A stretch of DNA of 64,000 nucleotides from Actinernus sp. WN-2022 (taxonomy: Eukaryota > Cnidaria > Anthozoa > Actiniaria > Actinernidae), in the NCBI GenBank assembly GCA_030867875.1, contig JAOWCC010001589.1, positions 143,689,745 through 143,753,744 of the forward strand. Direction: 5' to 3'. The notes under the pieces are model-generated. The model did not search any database, was not told the DNA's origin, and saw nothing but the letters and a program-made list of their open reading frames with translations. Made by a program: the position numbers and the translations under genes. Of this stretch, positions 13,056 to 24,520 are shown one piece after another (positions within the stretch are counted from its first letter, which is position 1; each line of letters starts with the position of its first letter).

Positions 13056-13180
13056 AGATTTTGAGCAATTTTTTGAGCAACTTCTTTTTTGTTTTTATTT
13101 CTTTGAGCAACTTTTTAAGTTTTTGGCTTTTTTGAGCAACTTTTTGGCTTTTTTTGAGCAACTTTTTCTATTTTTACTAG
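13056..13180. repeat. Short degenerate tandem array of TTTTTTGAGCAACTTTTT
   Basis: Five 'ttttgagcaa(c/t)tt' cores stand about 21-38 bp apart in a T-rich run. The reading frame through it is a translation of the repeat and not a gene. Confidence 0.75.
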
Positions 13181-15390
13181 CACAATCTGGAAAGGCATAG
13201 CCTCCATTCAGGCCAAATCAGAAATGCATACCCCAAGATTTCAGAGAAGAAATTCCATATTGACATACTGTAGAACTCATTGATTGGTGAATAATTATTG
13301 GCAAGCTGGATGTTCATAAACTGTCAACAGCATGATCTAGCTAGCTACATGTAGCTAGCATTAACCTAGCAGTATAAACCAGTACAAACCCATTGTTTGT
13401 GCTTTAGCACTTATATAGCGCTTATCCAAACTGTTCTAATTGCATTACAATAATTAAAATAGTAACAATCTGAAGTTTAAAAAAAGTTATAAAAACCTAC
13501 ATGTAACAGGTAATCTAATAAAAGCACATAAAATAGAAAATAGAAAAACTCTTTACTATACTAATGACTGATAAAAAATCCTAACTTATCTAAAACATGT
13601 AATATGTAATATAAAAACATGATAAAAATATTCAAGTGATGAGTCAGTTTGCAACTTTTACAATTTCATAAAGCTTGGTTTACAGCCTGCAGAAATAACC
13701 ACCTCTATTCGGGCCAAAGCCACAAAAGTGCAAACTCAACGAGGCTTTGCACTTTCTGATGCCTCTCTCCGGGTATGCATTTTCGCTTTGACCTGAACAG
13801 AGGCGGCTGTTTTCACAGGCTAACATATTTCTCACCCCTTAAAAATTAATACAGAGAAACATACACGCAATGTGATAAGAGAAAGCCTTGCGGCGTTGAG
13901 GGAGGTCCTCCACAGGGCATCAGTCCAGCAGTAATACTCTACCGCTCGAGACCTGTATTCTGATTGCACCCATTATACTGTAGCTCTATTGTTTTCATAC
14001 TGCACGTTATAAAGGTTAGGGTGTTTTGTATTGTTGGGAAAGCCAATGCTGTGGCTCGTTTTGAGAGGTACAGGATGCCCCCAATCCAGTGCCCTGCTGC
14101 CTCCTTTCTTTGAACAATGCATCAATTCCTTTGGAAGATTTTTTTTTGTGTGCCTTAGAGCTTGCAGGAATTTTTTTGGGGGACATTTAGCCTTGCACAA
14201 ATGTTTTTTTTTGCACCACCCACCCCCCTTCCAGGATTTCTAATGGTACACCCCTAAGGCTATGAAACAATAGCCTTATTAGTATTCTCTATACAGAGAA
14301 TACTAATTACTCCCCTAGTCTAGACCCTGTATATTATTTCGAAATGTTCAGAGTTTCTTACAGTAGTTGCAAATAATTTCAGAAAAAAATGTCTTGTAGA
14401 TGTGACCAGTTAGATAATGGCAGGAGAGTTCTAAGAGTTCTATCGGCTTGATACTTTATTTATTCACTTCTCCATTTTACGTCTCTAAATTTCTTCATTG
14501 TGTAGCAGTGAGCTTTGACTGTGCTCTCATCGGTGAAAATAGTGTCAGAAAACTGTTATTGAGCAGCATTATAAACATTCGCGGGAACTGAAATGGCTGT
14601 GTTTACTTCTCAGACTAATTAATTTTCTTCCGATCATCACTGCGCCGTTCGATTTAACAAACAGAATTCCCTTCGAATTCTCTGATGGTAATTTGCTTTT
14701 AATTTTGCAGAAGTTGGTTTTCAAAAAAATATACACTTTTATAATTGAAATAAATCACACTTTGGCTTAATTATCGAACTGCCAAATTTGGTCTAATTCT
14801 CGAACGGCACGGCCTGAATGAAGCGAACAATATTATAATTATCGGCCATTTCTGTGGGTGATAATTTTGCTTTCTCATCTAAATAGTCCTTCCAAAATAT
14901 TCCTAAGAGTAGTTCCTTTTGCTAGGTTTCATGTTCACTTAAATATACATTCGCTTTGCTCAGAGTTTTCAGGGTTCGCTCAAGTTCGCTCGGGTTTGCT
15001 TTTTTGCAGGCCGGGCAAGAGCGAACGCAGCGAACCCTATTAGGGTTCGCTTGAAGCAAACCCTTCGTTTACTTTGCATTCACTAAAGCGAACCCGAGCG
15101 AACATTTAACTGGAGGTAAGCTCTGGTCGGTACTGTAAGTACTCTATTTAAAAACATGTGGGTTATGTGTTCTGCCATAGCAGCAAACTTACTGATGCAT
15201 CACACATGTAGGACTCAAATCTATAATACATAACTTAATACAGGACAAGTTGGCTTAGTTTAGTTTACAACTTTAGTTTACATATATTGAAGACGTGGCT
15301 GGCTTTTTGATCATTTTTTATCAGAGGTAGAAGTTACTAAGGCTTGTACACAATGCAAGTACATGCACTAGACGTTTTTAGAAATGCAAA
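13181..15390. other. Gene-free stretch with short palindromes
   Basis: It contains a CTAGCTACATGTAGCTAG palindrome near 13340, a gcacttatatagcgcttatcc motif near 13405, and at about 14950-15100 a cluster of TTCGCT/AGCGAA hexamers in both orientations ('gagcgaacgcagcgaaccctattagggttcgct', split here as adjacent inverted pieces). No supported exon. Confidence 0.5.
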
Positions 15391-15394
15391 CAAG

Positions 15395-15526
15395 ATGGAA
15401 TCAACTGCTGCTGGTATAATTTTATTGAATGTACTATTTGCTGTTGCTAGTGGATCAGACCATGCCTTAAAGGGGAACTGTCAATCTTCAAATGACACAT
15501 TTTCCGATGAAGAAATACAGAAATAA
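15395..15526 (+). CDS. Possible small secreted-peptide ORF (43 aa), doubtful
   Basis: From ATG 15395 the frame reads MESTAAGIILLNVLFAVASG and then a hydrophilic, acidic tail ending EEIQK. The first 20 residues look like a signal peptide: a short polar start, a hydrophobic core, then small residues before a possible cleavage site. The ORF can be extended upstream in frame to 15344. Nothing else supports a gene: no conserved domain, no clear splice sites, and it sits inside the 9.5-kb composite element. The tail overlaps 'ttaaaggggaactgtcaatc', which resembles a TTAA-type MITE end. It could be a first exon, a chance ORF or part of a repeat. Confidence 0.25.
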   Translation: MESTAAGIILLNVLFAVASGSDHALKGNCQSSNDTFSDEEIQK

Positions 15527-16013
15527 CTACTCAGATTAGCAGAATGTTTTTTAAGATGTACTGGAGTAAATTTGAGACGATTTTGATGGAGGGTGGCAAA
15601 GATTCGTGTGGATGAAAAATACTGAGAAATTTAGAGCAACTTGAAATCAGTTCACTGTAACCGAAATAGGCTATTGTAATCCACTTTAATCTTTGCCATC
15701 CTCTGTTGTAAAAGTTTGAAACACAGATCAGGACATTCACATGGTATTTCTCTTCTATCTCAGGGTGTTATTTTTGTAGTTTTGTTATAAATAAACTTGA
15801 AGGTTCAATTCGACACTGCCCCACATGTGATGCCATTATTGAATGTGGAGTCAAACAAATCAATAGATGGGAAGTTTCCTTTTGGAAAACTTAGGTATTA
15901 TACAATATATAAGCTATAAACAGAGAACAATTATTTCTAGAAAAACTAGTCCGAAACTAGAATTAGCTATGGTCATCTCTTTAGACTTAAATTAGTTGAA
16001 TTCGAATGCTTAC

Positions 16014-16118
16014 CTTCTTCGCCGATTTCTCCGGAATTAGCTCATCTCATCCAGAGCTGATGTCCCTCAGAACTGAAGCAGTTAGTCGAGCCTTTCTATC
16101 AAGAGAAGCTTGTTCCAT
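16014..16118 (-). pseudogene. Possible broken first exon
   Basis: On the reverse strand an ATG at 16118 opens MEQASLDRKARLTASVLRD and runs to a good donor (AAG/GTAAGC at 16013-16008). A TGA interrupts the frame after ISSG, before DELIPEKSAKK. The charged composition and the donor suggest a former exon. The in-frame stop, or a chance origin, argues against a working gene. Function unknown. Confidence 0.3.
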
Positions 16119-16821
16119 TAGTGGCGATGAAAGGACAGAACTTCGGATGTTTTCTCAGATAAAACTTCACCACGTTCGAAACTGCATGGCCGCCAAAACT
16201 AACAGATTTGAGACCAGGGCACCAGGCCTGATTTGATTCTAAATATGGGTAAACTCGGTTTAGTCTCACTCGGCCGACTGAGTAAATACTCATAGATCAA
16301 TGCCTTTTCGGGATCAGGGGAGTTTTTATACCAAAAAAGCACTTATAACTTTCCTACACAATTGATATGTATCAGATACTTCCTTTGAATATGCGAGACG
16401 TATTAGGGCCCCGGTTATAATTCGCGCGCACACTACTTATGCCGCAAAGTTGGGCAACTCTTATCGGCTGTTATTAACCAGACAACGATCGTGAGGCATC
16501 TGCACTTCACGTATTACTAGCTTTTTTTGCCTAAGTAACAAAATATTTCAAATTTGAAGGATTCCATGGTGACCATTCTTAAATGTTATTTCAACCATGT
16601 ATGATTTGGTTATTTCTACCAACTTTTATAGCTACAAATTCAACCACTAATCAATTGGTTATTATAACCAATTAAAATTGGTTATAACCACATACATTGG
16701 TTGTTTCAACCAGTCCATTTTTACAGTGTATTATACTGACAAATACACACAATTAGAGCTTGGGTTGCCTGTGATCAAACAGCATGCAGTATAAAAGTTC
16801 TAACTGAAAAGCGGTTGTTGA

Positions 16822-16880
16822 CAGCAAGTCCCTCGTGGCGTAAGGGATATAGTGACTGTTAGGGTTTCGGTTCGCGTCTT
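16822..16880 (+). repeat. Weak tRNA-like segment
   Basis: 'Gtggcgtaagggat' and 'ggttcgcgtc' sit at A-box to B-box spacing. The similarity is weak; it may be a decayed SINE head just outside the right edge of the composite element. Confidence 0.25.
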
Positions 16881-17109
16881 CGATATTTTTTTATGTAGTT
16901 GAGGGAAGGTACTTGTTCGCCTAAATTTCTAAGTGCCGCTTTAGTTTGTACCCTAGAGATATAACATCGAGAAAATAGTGCAGTGTATTGCAATTCGACC
17001 TTCTGGCGGATGGAATCCGGCTAGCCGCGACCACAAAAAGCTCACAACCGTCTTCCACCGATAGCTTCTTCAACATTGTTATCATCACAACCCGTATCAC
17101 CATTAGGCC

Positions 17110-17993
17110 AGATAAAAAAATACTTGTTTAGCGTCCACCCATTAGTTGTCCCAGACTTCGCAACAGTAGTCCATGTGTAATCGAACAAGAGCATTATAAA
17201 TTGTTAAAAGTGTGTCTTGGGGTACGAACAGGTTATCCTTTTGATTGCACCTAGTCCAGAGACATTTTTTTCGAGATTTAATTAACATGTTCGTCCCACT
17301 TCAGGTACTCATCGACTAGGACTCTGACAACTGTTTTGCTGTGGGTGACTCTTCTTATTATTTGATCTCCACTTTTTTTTAAGGCTTGTCTTCCAAATTG
17401 GTTCACCGTTGCCACGAGCCAATAAGCATGAATTCCGTTTTAGCAACGTTTAAATGAAACTTGTTGGCTATGAGAAGCCAGTTGTTTATTTTAGCTAATT
17501 CACGGTTTGCTCTAGTTTCAAACAGACATGGATTCGAAATATCAAGGCAATTTGGTAACGGGAAACAACGGGACCGAGAATAGTAGCACTCCAAGTTATT
17601 AGTTTCTCATTTGATTTTGACTTCCGAATTGTACATGACTGCATTCTGTTCGATAGCGTGATAAGATTGCATTAAACTGAGTTTTCCGCTTTTGGCTCCA
17701 TAAAGTTTTAATTTTTCTAATAGTATTTCGTGATTCACGGTATCGAAGGCTTTTTTTAGGTCAAGAAAAATAATGTTATATAGATGGTTGCACTCAACCC
17801 CAGAGATTCAAAGGGCATGGCGGCCATGTTGGTGTACCTAACAAAAGAAGCTAACGAAGAATCTATTGTTAAAGTACACCAACATGGCCGCCGTGACGTC
17901 ATGTGCAACCATCTGTAGGCCACGATCCATATTTACAAGCTTAATAAAGCTTTCTTGTTGAATGCAGTCTTCTGAAGCCAAATTGCTTATTTG
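17110..17993 (-). pseudogene. Non-LTR retrotransposon reverse-transcriptase fragment (jockey/CR1-like), decayed
   Basis: Read in reverse, the fragment shows the core blocks of a LINE reverse transcriptase in order: KQFGFRRLHST (about 17985-17950), IIFLDLKKAFDTVNHEILLE (17775-17715), then RANRELAKINNWL with LNVAKTEFMLIG (about 17520-17410), and SGLGAIKRI (about 17270) with YTWTT near 17175. Stops and frameshifts break the frame; the catalytic-loop segment before RANREL is not clean. It makes no protein. The 5' side is cut off by a TTAA MITE at 17994, and a 133-bp hairpin MITE (17783-17915) sits between the QFGFR and FLDLKKAFD blocks. Confidence 0.85.
17783..17915. mobile_element. Hairpin MITE inserted in the LINE fragment
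   Basis: AGATGGTTGCAC at the left faces GTGCAACCATCT at the right, and 'ggcggccatgttggtgtac' faces 'gtacaccaacatggccgcc'. Removing it rejoins two neighbouring reverse-transcriptase blocks, which supports an insertion. Confidence 0.8.
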
Positions 17994-17997
17994 TTAA

Positions 17998-18814
17998 GTA
18001 AATGATTTGTGTAAGAAGTATGGCAACGAACGGCATTCAGATGGGAGCAAGGTGTTAATTTTGTATTGTGAAAATTCTTAATAACTTTAAATTCTTTCTC
18101 AATCTTTCTTTCTCGTTGGTTGAAACACATGAAAATAGCCCTAAGGTTAAGCCAAGACGTTTAATTTCCTCCAATTTTTCAAACTATTAAAACTACGATT
18201 TGCACTGCGGTTCCAAATGCCCTTTATAAAGCAAATCGTAAGTTCGGAACCTTATCGATCGTGCCTGTTTCGTAGCTATTATTTTTGGCTGTTCCTGTTG
18301 GTTGAAGATAATTTGTTCATAAAAATGGAATGAGTCCACACGTATCCGTTCTATTGCTCACCCGTCCTCAAGGGAATAGAAAACAATTGTCTAATTACCT
18401 GAAACAAGATGAAAACGCTACGAAAACGGATACTTGTGGACGGGATCTAAGACTTTTTACTACTTTTATTTCAGAATATTCATAATTAGTATATACCACA
18501 CCAGTGAATATCGCTTTTCGCACACTCTGATTGGCTACTCAAACAGTGAATATGATTTCATATTCATTTCCGAGCGAAGCAGCGATTACTTCGCGCGAGT
18601 TTTTGTCCATTTGACAGAAAATAAAATAACTATTTGGTGCTGGCTATTCACCTGGAGTGTGGTATATACTAAAACAATTATTCACCTCTACTTCGGTGAA
18701 TAATTGTTAATTATCACTCAGTGTTTTCGTAGTCTAAAACACAGACAAATCACATGTGAGGGAGGCTCAATGCCGCAGAACAATGGTTTTATCGTACTTT
18801 TACACGGATCATTG
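17998..18814. mobile_element. TTAA MITE (variant form) carrying two younger insertions
   Basis: It aligns along its length with 28948-29400 ('gaacggcattcagatgg', 'gcaaatcgta', 'acacagacaaatcacatg', 'tacacggatcatt'). TTAA stands at 17994-17997; the right TTAA is lost. Relative to the other copy it has two extra blocks: about 18334-18445 (inverted ends GTCCACACGTATCCGTT and AACGGATACTTGTGGAC) and 18489-18710 (the GTATATACCACACC element). Confidence 0.8.
18489..18710. mobile_element. GTATATACCACACC-type MITE, copy 1 (222 bp)
   Basis: TTA flanks both sides (18486-18488 and 18711-18713), and the empty site is preserved in the sister MITE near 29285. Its sequence reappears in reverse, with an additional hairpin end, at 39780-40058, and as a fragment near 44085-44140. 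Confidence 0.8.
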
Positions 18815-19315
18815 AGAGAGAATTGTACAGCTGGTCATACAGTATTCCCTTCAATACTTTACTTATGATAGGGAGAACTGATAGGGGCCTATAATTATTC
18901 GTAACATTTCGTGGGACATCTTTATGCAAAGGACTAACGCGTGCTTTTTTTCCATTCCGAGGGAAACATACCTAATTCTCAGTATGATTACATTGAATAG
19001 GAATGTCAAAGACTCAAATACAATTGCCATAGCCCACTTCAATATGCTTTACTTGTTACACACAAAGGTTTCAATACGAGGCCCCGTGCTAAATTAAATT
19101 TATTCTTTTCTCTGTGAGTATATAAACTTAATCCCGCTCCCTAGAATACCCTAAGTACATTTGCATGTCAATCAGTGTCATGTTTCTAGTTTATCACGTG
19201 ACAGGACGTGACGTAACATTAATAAAAAATATGTTCGAGAGCTCCGATTCGAGCCAGTTAATAATATTTGTAACGCATATTAAAATGTTATTTGAATATC
19301 TAAAGATGCTCTATC

Positions 19316-19545
19316 GAGCTATAGTTCAGCCTGATCCTTACTAGCGACATAAGCACAAGCATAAGCACAATTGCTAGCGAGGACAGCCGCGACATTATCA
19401 TAAACACAAGAAAACAAGGTCCCGTTCTTCTTATGCTCATGCTTATGTCGCTGTTTTTCCTAGTGAGGACACGCACGACACAAGGTAGTGAGGACAGCGA
19501 CATACAGGTCAGCATAAGCACCTACGCATGCGTATTAAACACCTC
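19316..19545. repeat. Irregular AAGCATAAGCAC / GCTTATGCT repeat cluster
   Basis: 'Ataagcacaagcataagcac' and its inverse 'cttatgctcatgcttatg' alternate with 'agcgaggacagc' and 'agtgaggacac' motifs. The cluster reads as a diverged hairpin-type element. A 73-residue reverse frame across it is a by-product. Confidence 0.55.
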
Positions 19546-20356
19546 CGGTCGACTCGTCCGCCATTTTGTTTTCTTCTGTTAAGAGGGAGTGGTGAAAAAA
19601 ATTAGCCAGAGATGTTTAATATGGATGCATATGTGCTTCGCTTATACAGTACAATGCAATACAATACATTTTAAAATGTATTAATAATCATAAGGGTGCT
19701 AGCCTATAGGTCACATACATACATACAAACTAGTAGTGGTTGTATCAGAAGCCGGTATACAATCATTAGTGGTTGTAACTAATTATCATATTCATAACGC
19801 CAGTTTCTCTAAAGTTAGAACAAAAATGCAATAATATACACCAGCAACAACTGAAACTTAAATTCCATTCCGCCAAGATGTATTCGTTCATTCATTTCAA
19901 GTTAATATAAATACGGTGTATTGTAAAATGACATCACATTGTTTTGTGCGATGCAAAGCCTCAAAGCATCCCAATGGATTTTAGTTATCTATTCATTTCA
20001 CAAGTAGTTTACAACATTCTCGTGGGTGTTGTATCAGCTGCGCGCACTCGAAATTGTCATGAAAGGCTGATACAACACCCCCGCTAAATGGCTCCTGATA
20101 CAATAGAATACAATAAATTGTTATTTAAATACAATAGAAATTTTAAACAGCGATACCACTTGTGGGGTCGTGTATCTAAAATTAATGAAAAATGTATAAC
20201 ATTAATTATTAATTATAATAACGATAATAATAATATTTAACATTTTAAATTCAAAAGGTATTTACTTGCTTTATCATCAAAGTGGAGTTTCTACATGAGA
20301 AGGGTCGGTTGAAATCACAACGTTGAAACAGCGACATAAAGGACATGAAATAACTA

Positions 20357-21677
20357 TAGTACAGCTTCTAAGCACATGGATCGTTCACATTTTGATAAAA
20401 GCATCAAATTTGGTACATATGTGCTATGACAGGTGCTAAATAGGATAAGAGGTGGACCCCAACGAAATTTGCCTTTGAAGGGGGCGTGGCACTTTATTTT
20501 CAAAATTTCAAAATACATTTCTTTGGGCATATATCCAGTTCTAATTAACATTTTTGAGTGATTTTAATTGCTCAACTATGGTTTTTGGAAATGATTAGGA
20601 TAACATTTAATGGCCGGCCGACCAAATGTACAAATGTACACTATTATTATATATTTTTTTGCATCATATATTTTACATTTCATGCCTAATACATTATTCA
20701 TAGTTCTATCTGTAATGTATTGTCAGTGTATTTGTATTTGTCTCAGGCTGAGCTTGTTTGGACCTAGAGTCTGTTTCTCAGCCTGAGTTAAGCTATTAAA
20801 TAAAAAAAATTAAAAAAAATGTGATTAGATGTTTACCTCATTTGCATATTTTCAAAATGGGCATATCTTCACTTCTAATTAACATTTTTGGGTGATTTAA
20901 TTTAAATGCTTGACTATGGTTTTGAGACACGAGGAATCAATTAAGATAAAATTTAATGTAATTAAATGACTACCTCATTTGCATATATGCAAAATAGCGG
21001 TCATTTTGTTAAAAAAATTGAAGAAGTTAGATTATTAGCAATCCATAAAGGAACACCAGATTTTATGCTCCTATCACCATCTGTACAATACATGTGCTTA
21101 AAAGTGATGTACAGTCTACTAATAATGTGACAATGTTTTGCAGATTGTCCAGTTATTTAGAAACTCACAATGCATTTACAAAGTTGTATCACGACAGTTG
21201 AGTGAAACAAATCCCATTTGCTCAGTTAAAAGAAAACATTGTTCACAATCATGTTCATTTATGATAATTATGACAATATACGTAGTCAGCTATCACCGTC
21301 CGCCATCTTGAAATGTAATTTCATATGGCAATCCGCTGAATCGAAGGTCACGGGCTCAAGCTATCACAACAATGCAGCACAAGAAATCCGTCAAAAATTA
21401 CGTTTACAATCACTCAAAAATGTTAATTAGAAGTGGAGATATGCCCAAAGAAATGTATTTCAAAATTTCATGGCGACATTTTATACAATATTTTAGGAGC
21501 TAAAATCCTAAATACTTTACTGAATACCGTTACTGTACCAGATTTCAGCCACGCCCCCTTAAAAGGCAAATTTCGTTGGGGCCCACCTCTCATCTTGTTT
21601 AGCATGTGTACCAAATGTGACGCTTTTATCAAAATGTGAACGATCGACCTGTTTTTGGGTGCTTAGAAGCTGTACTA
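20357..21677. mobile_element. TIR element with CTA target duplication (1.32 kb)
   Basis: TAGTACAGCTTCTAAGCAC and its inverse GTGCTTAGAAGCTGTACTA are flanked by CTA at 20354-20356 and 21678-21680. The arms pair for about 200 bp ('ttcacattttgataaaagc', 'ccaacgaaatttgcctttga', 'aaaatacatttctttgggca'). 'Catatttgcatat'-type motifs and 'aacatttttg(a/g)gtgat' recur inside (about 20540, 20880). No transposase ORF. Confidence 0.8.
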
Positions 21678-22242
21678 CTACGAACGTCGGAAATTGCGAG
21701 AGCGACAGAGATTGACCCAGGTATTAACATGCTTTCAAGAGGAGAGGCTAATGTTCAGGAAAACAGTGTTCATAATTTCTCATTCGTTAAACGCACCCTG
21801 CAGACCAAACGTGCCAAGTATGTTGGTATCATGGTCTTTGAAATAACTGAATATTTTGTTACCATGGAAACCGATTATTAAGGGTGCTCCTGAATTTTCG
21901 AACATTTGAGAGTTTGAAGTGAAAATTGGGTGGTTGGAACGATTTTAATCTGCAGTATTTCTATACATTCTTGAAGTATACCCACGACAACATTTGTTTC
22001 TGCCCGGAATGGTTGTCCATCTACCCTAACCGATCACCTGATATAATAAAGGAAATATGTTGTTATGGTAACATTTCCCACGGTCACGTGAATCATGGAC
22101 TACCATTCTGGGCACAAAAAATTGTGGATACATGCATGGTAAAAAATAACAAAGTAAAATAGACAACTTTATATACATGTCTAGTCTTATAGCTGACCCT
22201 GGAAAGGGTCTACTAATCGGAGACACGGATTCCTCGGTGGAA

Positions 22243-22562
22243 TTGCCCTATATCATTATGACGTCAAATCAAAACAATCTATTGTTTAAACGCTAAGGAT
22301 CACGGTCGCTGGAGGGGGACAAAACAGCAACAGCACAAAGGAAATCGCTATCAAATGCATTTTGTAGAACGTAGAATAGCGGTAACAGCCACCAAATACG
22401 GTAAATATTGTGGGATAAACATTGATACAGCTGATATCTGGAAACTAGACAAATCGAAGTTAAATTTTCCTCAGCAGAGCAGATTTAGTTCAAAATTCTA
22501 TTGTTCAAGTCGATTCTGTCCCCCTCATAAACAAGCCGTGACGTCATAATGATATAGGGTAA
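22243..22562. mobile_element. Inverted-repeat MITE (about 320 bp)
   Basis: CCCTATATCATTATGACGTC is repeated in inverse at the right end (ATAATGATATAGGG); AATT lies just outside both ends. 'Gagggggacaaaac' and 'ctgtccccctc' also pair. Confidence 0.7.
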
Positions 22563-23122
22563 TTGGAATTTGGGTTGGTTTATAGACCAGTTCGCGGTAA
22601 ATTCCGACATTTTGAAAGGGGTGCAAACATGCATGGCGCGAAATACAGTGTTTGTATGGGAATCCATGGGAATCCGATGCCAAATAAAATCCGTAAAATC
22701 GAATTTATGAAATATTCTTCAGATACAAACTTAAGATACCAGGTAAAAGATCAACATATCGAAATTTGAGGGATGTAGCTGTGGTGGGAAGCGTGCAATC
22801 GTGTTTTCAGTTTTCCATATATTGTCTGTAAATTTTCACGCGGAATTTGACTCGTTTTTACAGCTTCCCCCGGGTCTGATTGTTAGGAATTTGTGGAAAG
22901 CTTAGGTATTTTCAAAATTTTATCCTGATTTCGGGAAATATAACATTCTTACAGTGCTCCCTTCAATTTCGTTACCATGGCAACCAACATACAATTACTA
23001 AAAATGCAAGAAATCTTTGAAAGCAAGTCTATTTTCAAAAGTGATGAAATACCAGTGTATATTTCTTTCTAAAAAGTGATATAGAATAGACTTGCTTTTC
23101 CCGCCAAATTAATTTTAAATCT

Positions 23123-23168
23123 ACCCAACCTCGTGACCAGGGTCTTCTCGGTCAGATCCAAGATGGCG
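23123..23168 (-). repeat. Inverted copy of the leader region of the RRM gene
   Basis: Reverse-complemented, these 46 bases match 30197-30242 almost exactly (GCCATCTTGGATCTGACCGA, then GAAGACCCTGGTCACGAGGTTGG). The copy lies about 7 kb upstream of the gene. See the finding on this duplication. Confidence 0.8.
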
Positions 23169-23212
23169 GCTGAATCACGTGACCAAAAATCTCCGCGTGA
23201 TGTGGGCATCCA

Positions 23213-23368
23213 ATAGAGGTTTTGCACCACCACGTGATGGCAGCCATGTTGGTGGCCAGAACAATAGAATGTTATTCCTTTGAGATTTAATTTTTCACAT
23301 GATTGAACAAATCTTATTGTTCTGGCCACCAACATGGCTGCCATCACGTGGTGGTGCAAAACCTCTAT
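23213..23368. mobile_element. Hairpin MITE, ATAGAGGTTTTGCACCACCA
   Basis: Arms of about 60 bp are nearly perfect: 'cgtgatggcagccatgttgg' against 'ccaacatggctgccatcacg'. The same 'aacatggc(t/c)gcc' theme occurs in the unrelated hairpin at 17783-17915. Reading frames across it are palindrome shadows. Confidence 0.85.
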
Positions 23369-24139
23369 ATGGCGGCCAAGCTAAATATGGAAATGTTTAA
23401 CACGTGCCTACAAACCATAGGTATCCCAATCCGGAGTGAGCGAGATGCGATTAACGGTATAGCGATGTTTCGTGTGTCGTCATCTATTGTCACTAATGTG
23501 CCAACCAGAGATCCATTGGTTCCTAACACAAAGCGGGCTCTACAAATCATGGTTGTACATTAGCATAACAATTGCAATGTTTATCAACACGAAACATCGC
23601 TATTTCCACGCGGCGTACGCTGACATAGTGAAAACAGGTCAACTTACGGCTCCAAATGGAGTTTACTTGGTTAAAGAAACAGTGGAAGGGTGTCACAATG
23701 CTACCAGGATGTATCTAAGCTAGAAGAGAATGGTAAAAAGCCATTCATTTTCCGTTAACGCCTGAAATGAAGCGATCGATAGCACATGTTCAGGTTTATT
23801 ATACTGGGAAGTTTTCTGCGGTAAGTGTCATCAGTCGGAAAGCCAGGAGAAGCCGTTATGCACTAGTCAATTGAAACCCCGGCCCCCGACCCCCGGGACA
23901 TAGTGGGGCATTAACGGGGACATGGCCGTGGAATAAATGTATTTATGCTCGTGTCCGGATTTTACAGTATTTGCATTGCAAATAATTTCACATTCCACAT
24001 TTGTTTGTGTTTCTTCTATTGTATCTTTACCATATATAAGATACTTAGATTAAGCGTTCTTCACTCTCAGGGCTACACTACTACGAATGACTCGACAGTT
24101 AAATAAGTCCGATAGAGATGAATCTCACGGTTCCCAAAG

Positions 24140-24520
24140 CGAATCGACGACATAGTGAACCAGTTGAAGTCTTACTTCGAGCCAAAGTTTAGAGAACTTT
24201 CTGACGACCACATAAAGTATACCACTTCATTATCGAAAAAGCTGAAGTCGGTTTTTTAAAACCGGTTAGTTTCAAGTTCACCGTAACAAGAAACAAGTTT
24301 AATTCGGAAAACCTTGAGCAGGTTGCAGACAAACCAGTAGCGGCGGGCCGCTGTAGGAGCACGTTCACAGCTGAAAGTCGTCAGTTGGGACTCATAGAGA
24401 AGTCAAGGCCGCTGTAGATGAATACCTTTCTGACGAACTCGCCTTAGGATCTGAAGACGAAAAGAAGATTCGACCCGCAGAACAGAGCTTTAAAGAAGAA
24501 GAGAACTTCTCGTAGACAAG
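24140..24520 (+). pseudogene. Gag-like ORF1 remnant of the DIRS-type element
   Basis: In shifting frames one reads DIVNQLKSYFEPKFRELSDD followed by HIKYTTSLSKKLKS, and later EYLSDELALGSEDEKKIRPA. The acidic-then-basic block (ELA.GSEDEKKIR.AE) is of a kind common in first ORFs of cnidarian DIRS-like elements (from memory, not checked). TGA, TAA and TAG stops interrupt it, so it is not functional. Confidence 0.5.

Larger units (their letters stand above)
7179..16729. mobile_element. Candidate 9.5-kb composite element bounded by inverted TTGGTT-motif arrays
   Basis: The left edge reads ACACTGTAAAAACGGACTGG. The right edge, in reverse, reads ACACTGTAAAAATGGACTGG, and both continue 'tt(a/g)aaacaaccaa'. 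Behind the left edge (7179 to about 7545) and before the right edge (about 16560-16729) the short palindromic motif AACCAAT/ATTGGTT recurs many times, as in subterminal binding arrays of some cut-and-paste elements. The roughly 9 kb between them holds other elements and no long ORF. It could be one very large non-autonomous transposon or two independent copies in opposite orientation. A target duplication is not clear. Confidence 0.5.

Noticed and set aside
23069..23563. Frames on both strands sharing CSGHQHGCHHVVVQNLY
   Set aside because: The shared peptide arises from both arms of the palindromic MITE at 23213-23368.
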